Shown: in pieces, positions 63,724-64,000 of the stretch | Numbering within the stretch: position 1 is the stretch's first letter | Layout: the number at the start of each line of letters is the position of its first letter | Assembly (NCBI GenBank): GCA_964574815.1 | Contig: CAZNPL010000004.1 | Span: forward strand, 1 to 64,000 | DNA: 64,000 bases | Direction: 5' to 3' | DNA from: CAZNPL01 sp964574815 | GTDB taxonomy: Bacteria > Planctomycetota > Phycisphaerae > UBA1845 | Position numbers and translations under genes: made by a program | Notes under the pieces: model-generated | What the model saw: only the letters and a program-made list of their open reading frames with translations | Told to the model about the DNA's origin: nothing | Databases searched by the model: none

Positions 63724-64000
63724 ATGTTACTGCCGCCGCCCAAACACGTTGTTTATCTGCCGGGCACGCTGATCGTACGTGATCCGCTCGTGATCCGATC
63801 GGAGGGCGCCACGCGTACGGCCGATCTTTCGTCCGTCGAACGGATCGCCGACCAGGTCGCCGGCGTTGTGCAGGCCGCCCGGACGACCCGCTCGGCCGGG
63901 GACGCCGACATTGAGCTTCGCACGCGCGACCTGGAATCCCGCTCCGAGGCGTACACGCTTCGAATCGACACTCGGGGCGTCACGCTTGATGGCGATGGTC
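63724..64000 (+). CDS. GH20 beta-N-acetylhexosaminidase, N-terminal part (cut by window end)
   Basis: An ATG at 63724 opens an uninterrupted frame to the end of the window (92 codons). The N-terminal hydrophilic domain of GH20 enzymes is recognisable in KHVVYLPGTLIV and SEAYTLRIDTRGVTLDGDG, the latter matching the family's S-E-x-Y-x-L-x-I...I-x-G/D-x-G stretch that precedes the catalytic barrel. Catalytic residues would lie beyond the window. Divergent from gcdH. Confidence 0.65.
   Translation, partial: MLLPPPKHVVYLPGTLIVRDPLVIRSEGATRTADLSSVERIADQVAGVVQAARTTRSAGDADIELRTRDLESRSEAYTLRIDTRGVTLDGDG

Overview
This 64 kb window comes from a high-GC bacterial chromosome whose gene content points to Planctomycetota, perhaps a Phycisphaerae-like lineage. 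The indicators are prepilin-like proteins with an FTLIELLVV-type N-terminus and an H-X9-DG motif, PEP-CTERM-type secreted proteins, dockerin-like modules, DUF1571, a CRYDLTG...CPECG zinc ribbon, and GACC cysteine-rich repeats. The lineage is inferred; no rRNA gene is present. I found no CRISPR array, insertion sequence, phage or complete tRNA.

Layout. 0.2-6.7 kb: a TMTC-like membrane TPR protein, divergent selB-selA, and a methyltransferase. 6.9-8.9 kb: remnants (pilT 3' end, a broken membrane-protein start), a STAS protein, a zinc-ribbon membrane protein and a small unknown. 9-18.2 kb: a gluzincin-like protease, a two-domain M16 protease, DinB, and an RND efflux adaptor/pump pair. 18.2-23.3 kb: DUF1571, a PAS histidine kinase, a lipoprotein with a secretin-like tail, and a surface propeller-like protein downstream of a clear cobalamin riboswitch. 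23.7-26.2 kb: tandemly duplicated prepilin-like genes. 26.4-27.8 kb: a decaying module (DUF4325 STAS, frameshifted HATPase, DUF3800 start remnant).

28-32.5 kb is core housekeeping: rpoN, recR, ybaB, dnaX and, just upstream of dnaX, an SRP RNA. 32.6-38.8 kb is a four-gene operon: outer-membrane barrel, lipoprotein, FecR protein, then a CHASE2 adenylate cyclase, which looks like an envelope-to-cAMP signalling unit. 39.1-41.2 kb: terminators and a UbiB/ABC1 kinase-like protein. 41.8-50 kb: secreted dockerin and PEP-CTERM proteins, an ACT protein, an adenylate-kinase-like/nucleoside-deoxyribosyltransferase-like fusion, and another prepilin-like gene. 50.2-60 kb: large secreted modular proteins including two endonuclease/exonuclease/phosphatase-fold nucleases, and a propeller-transglutaminase. 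60-64 kb: a YedF-type DsrE protein (linked in known genomes to selenium metabolism, so it echoes selAB), a PEP-CTERM protein, glutaryl-CoA dehydrogenase, and the start of a GH20 hexosaminidase cut by the window end.

The strongest leads are the B12-riboswitch-controlled surface propeller protein (possibly analogous to BtuG), the AdkA-like/NDT-like fusion, the CHASE2-FecR-barrel operon with unusual sensor insertions, and the extended SRP RNA. All functions are read from sequence motifs and knowledge of the families; no database search was run.
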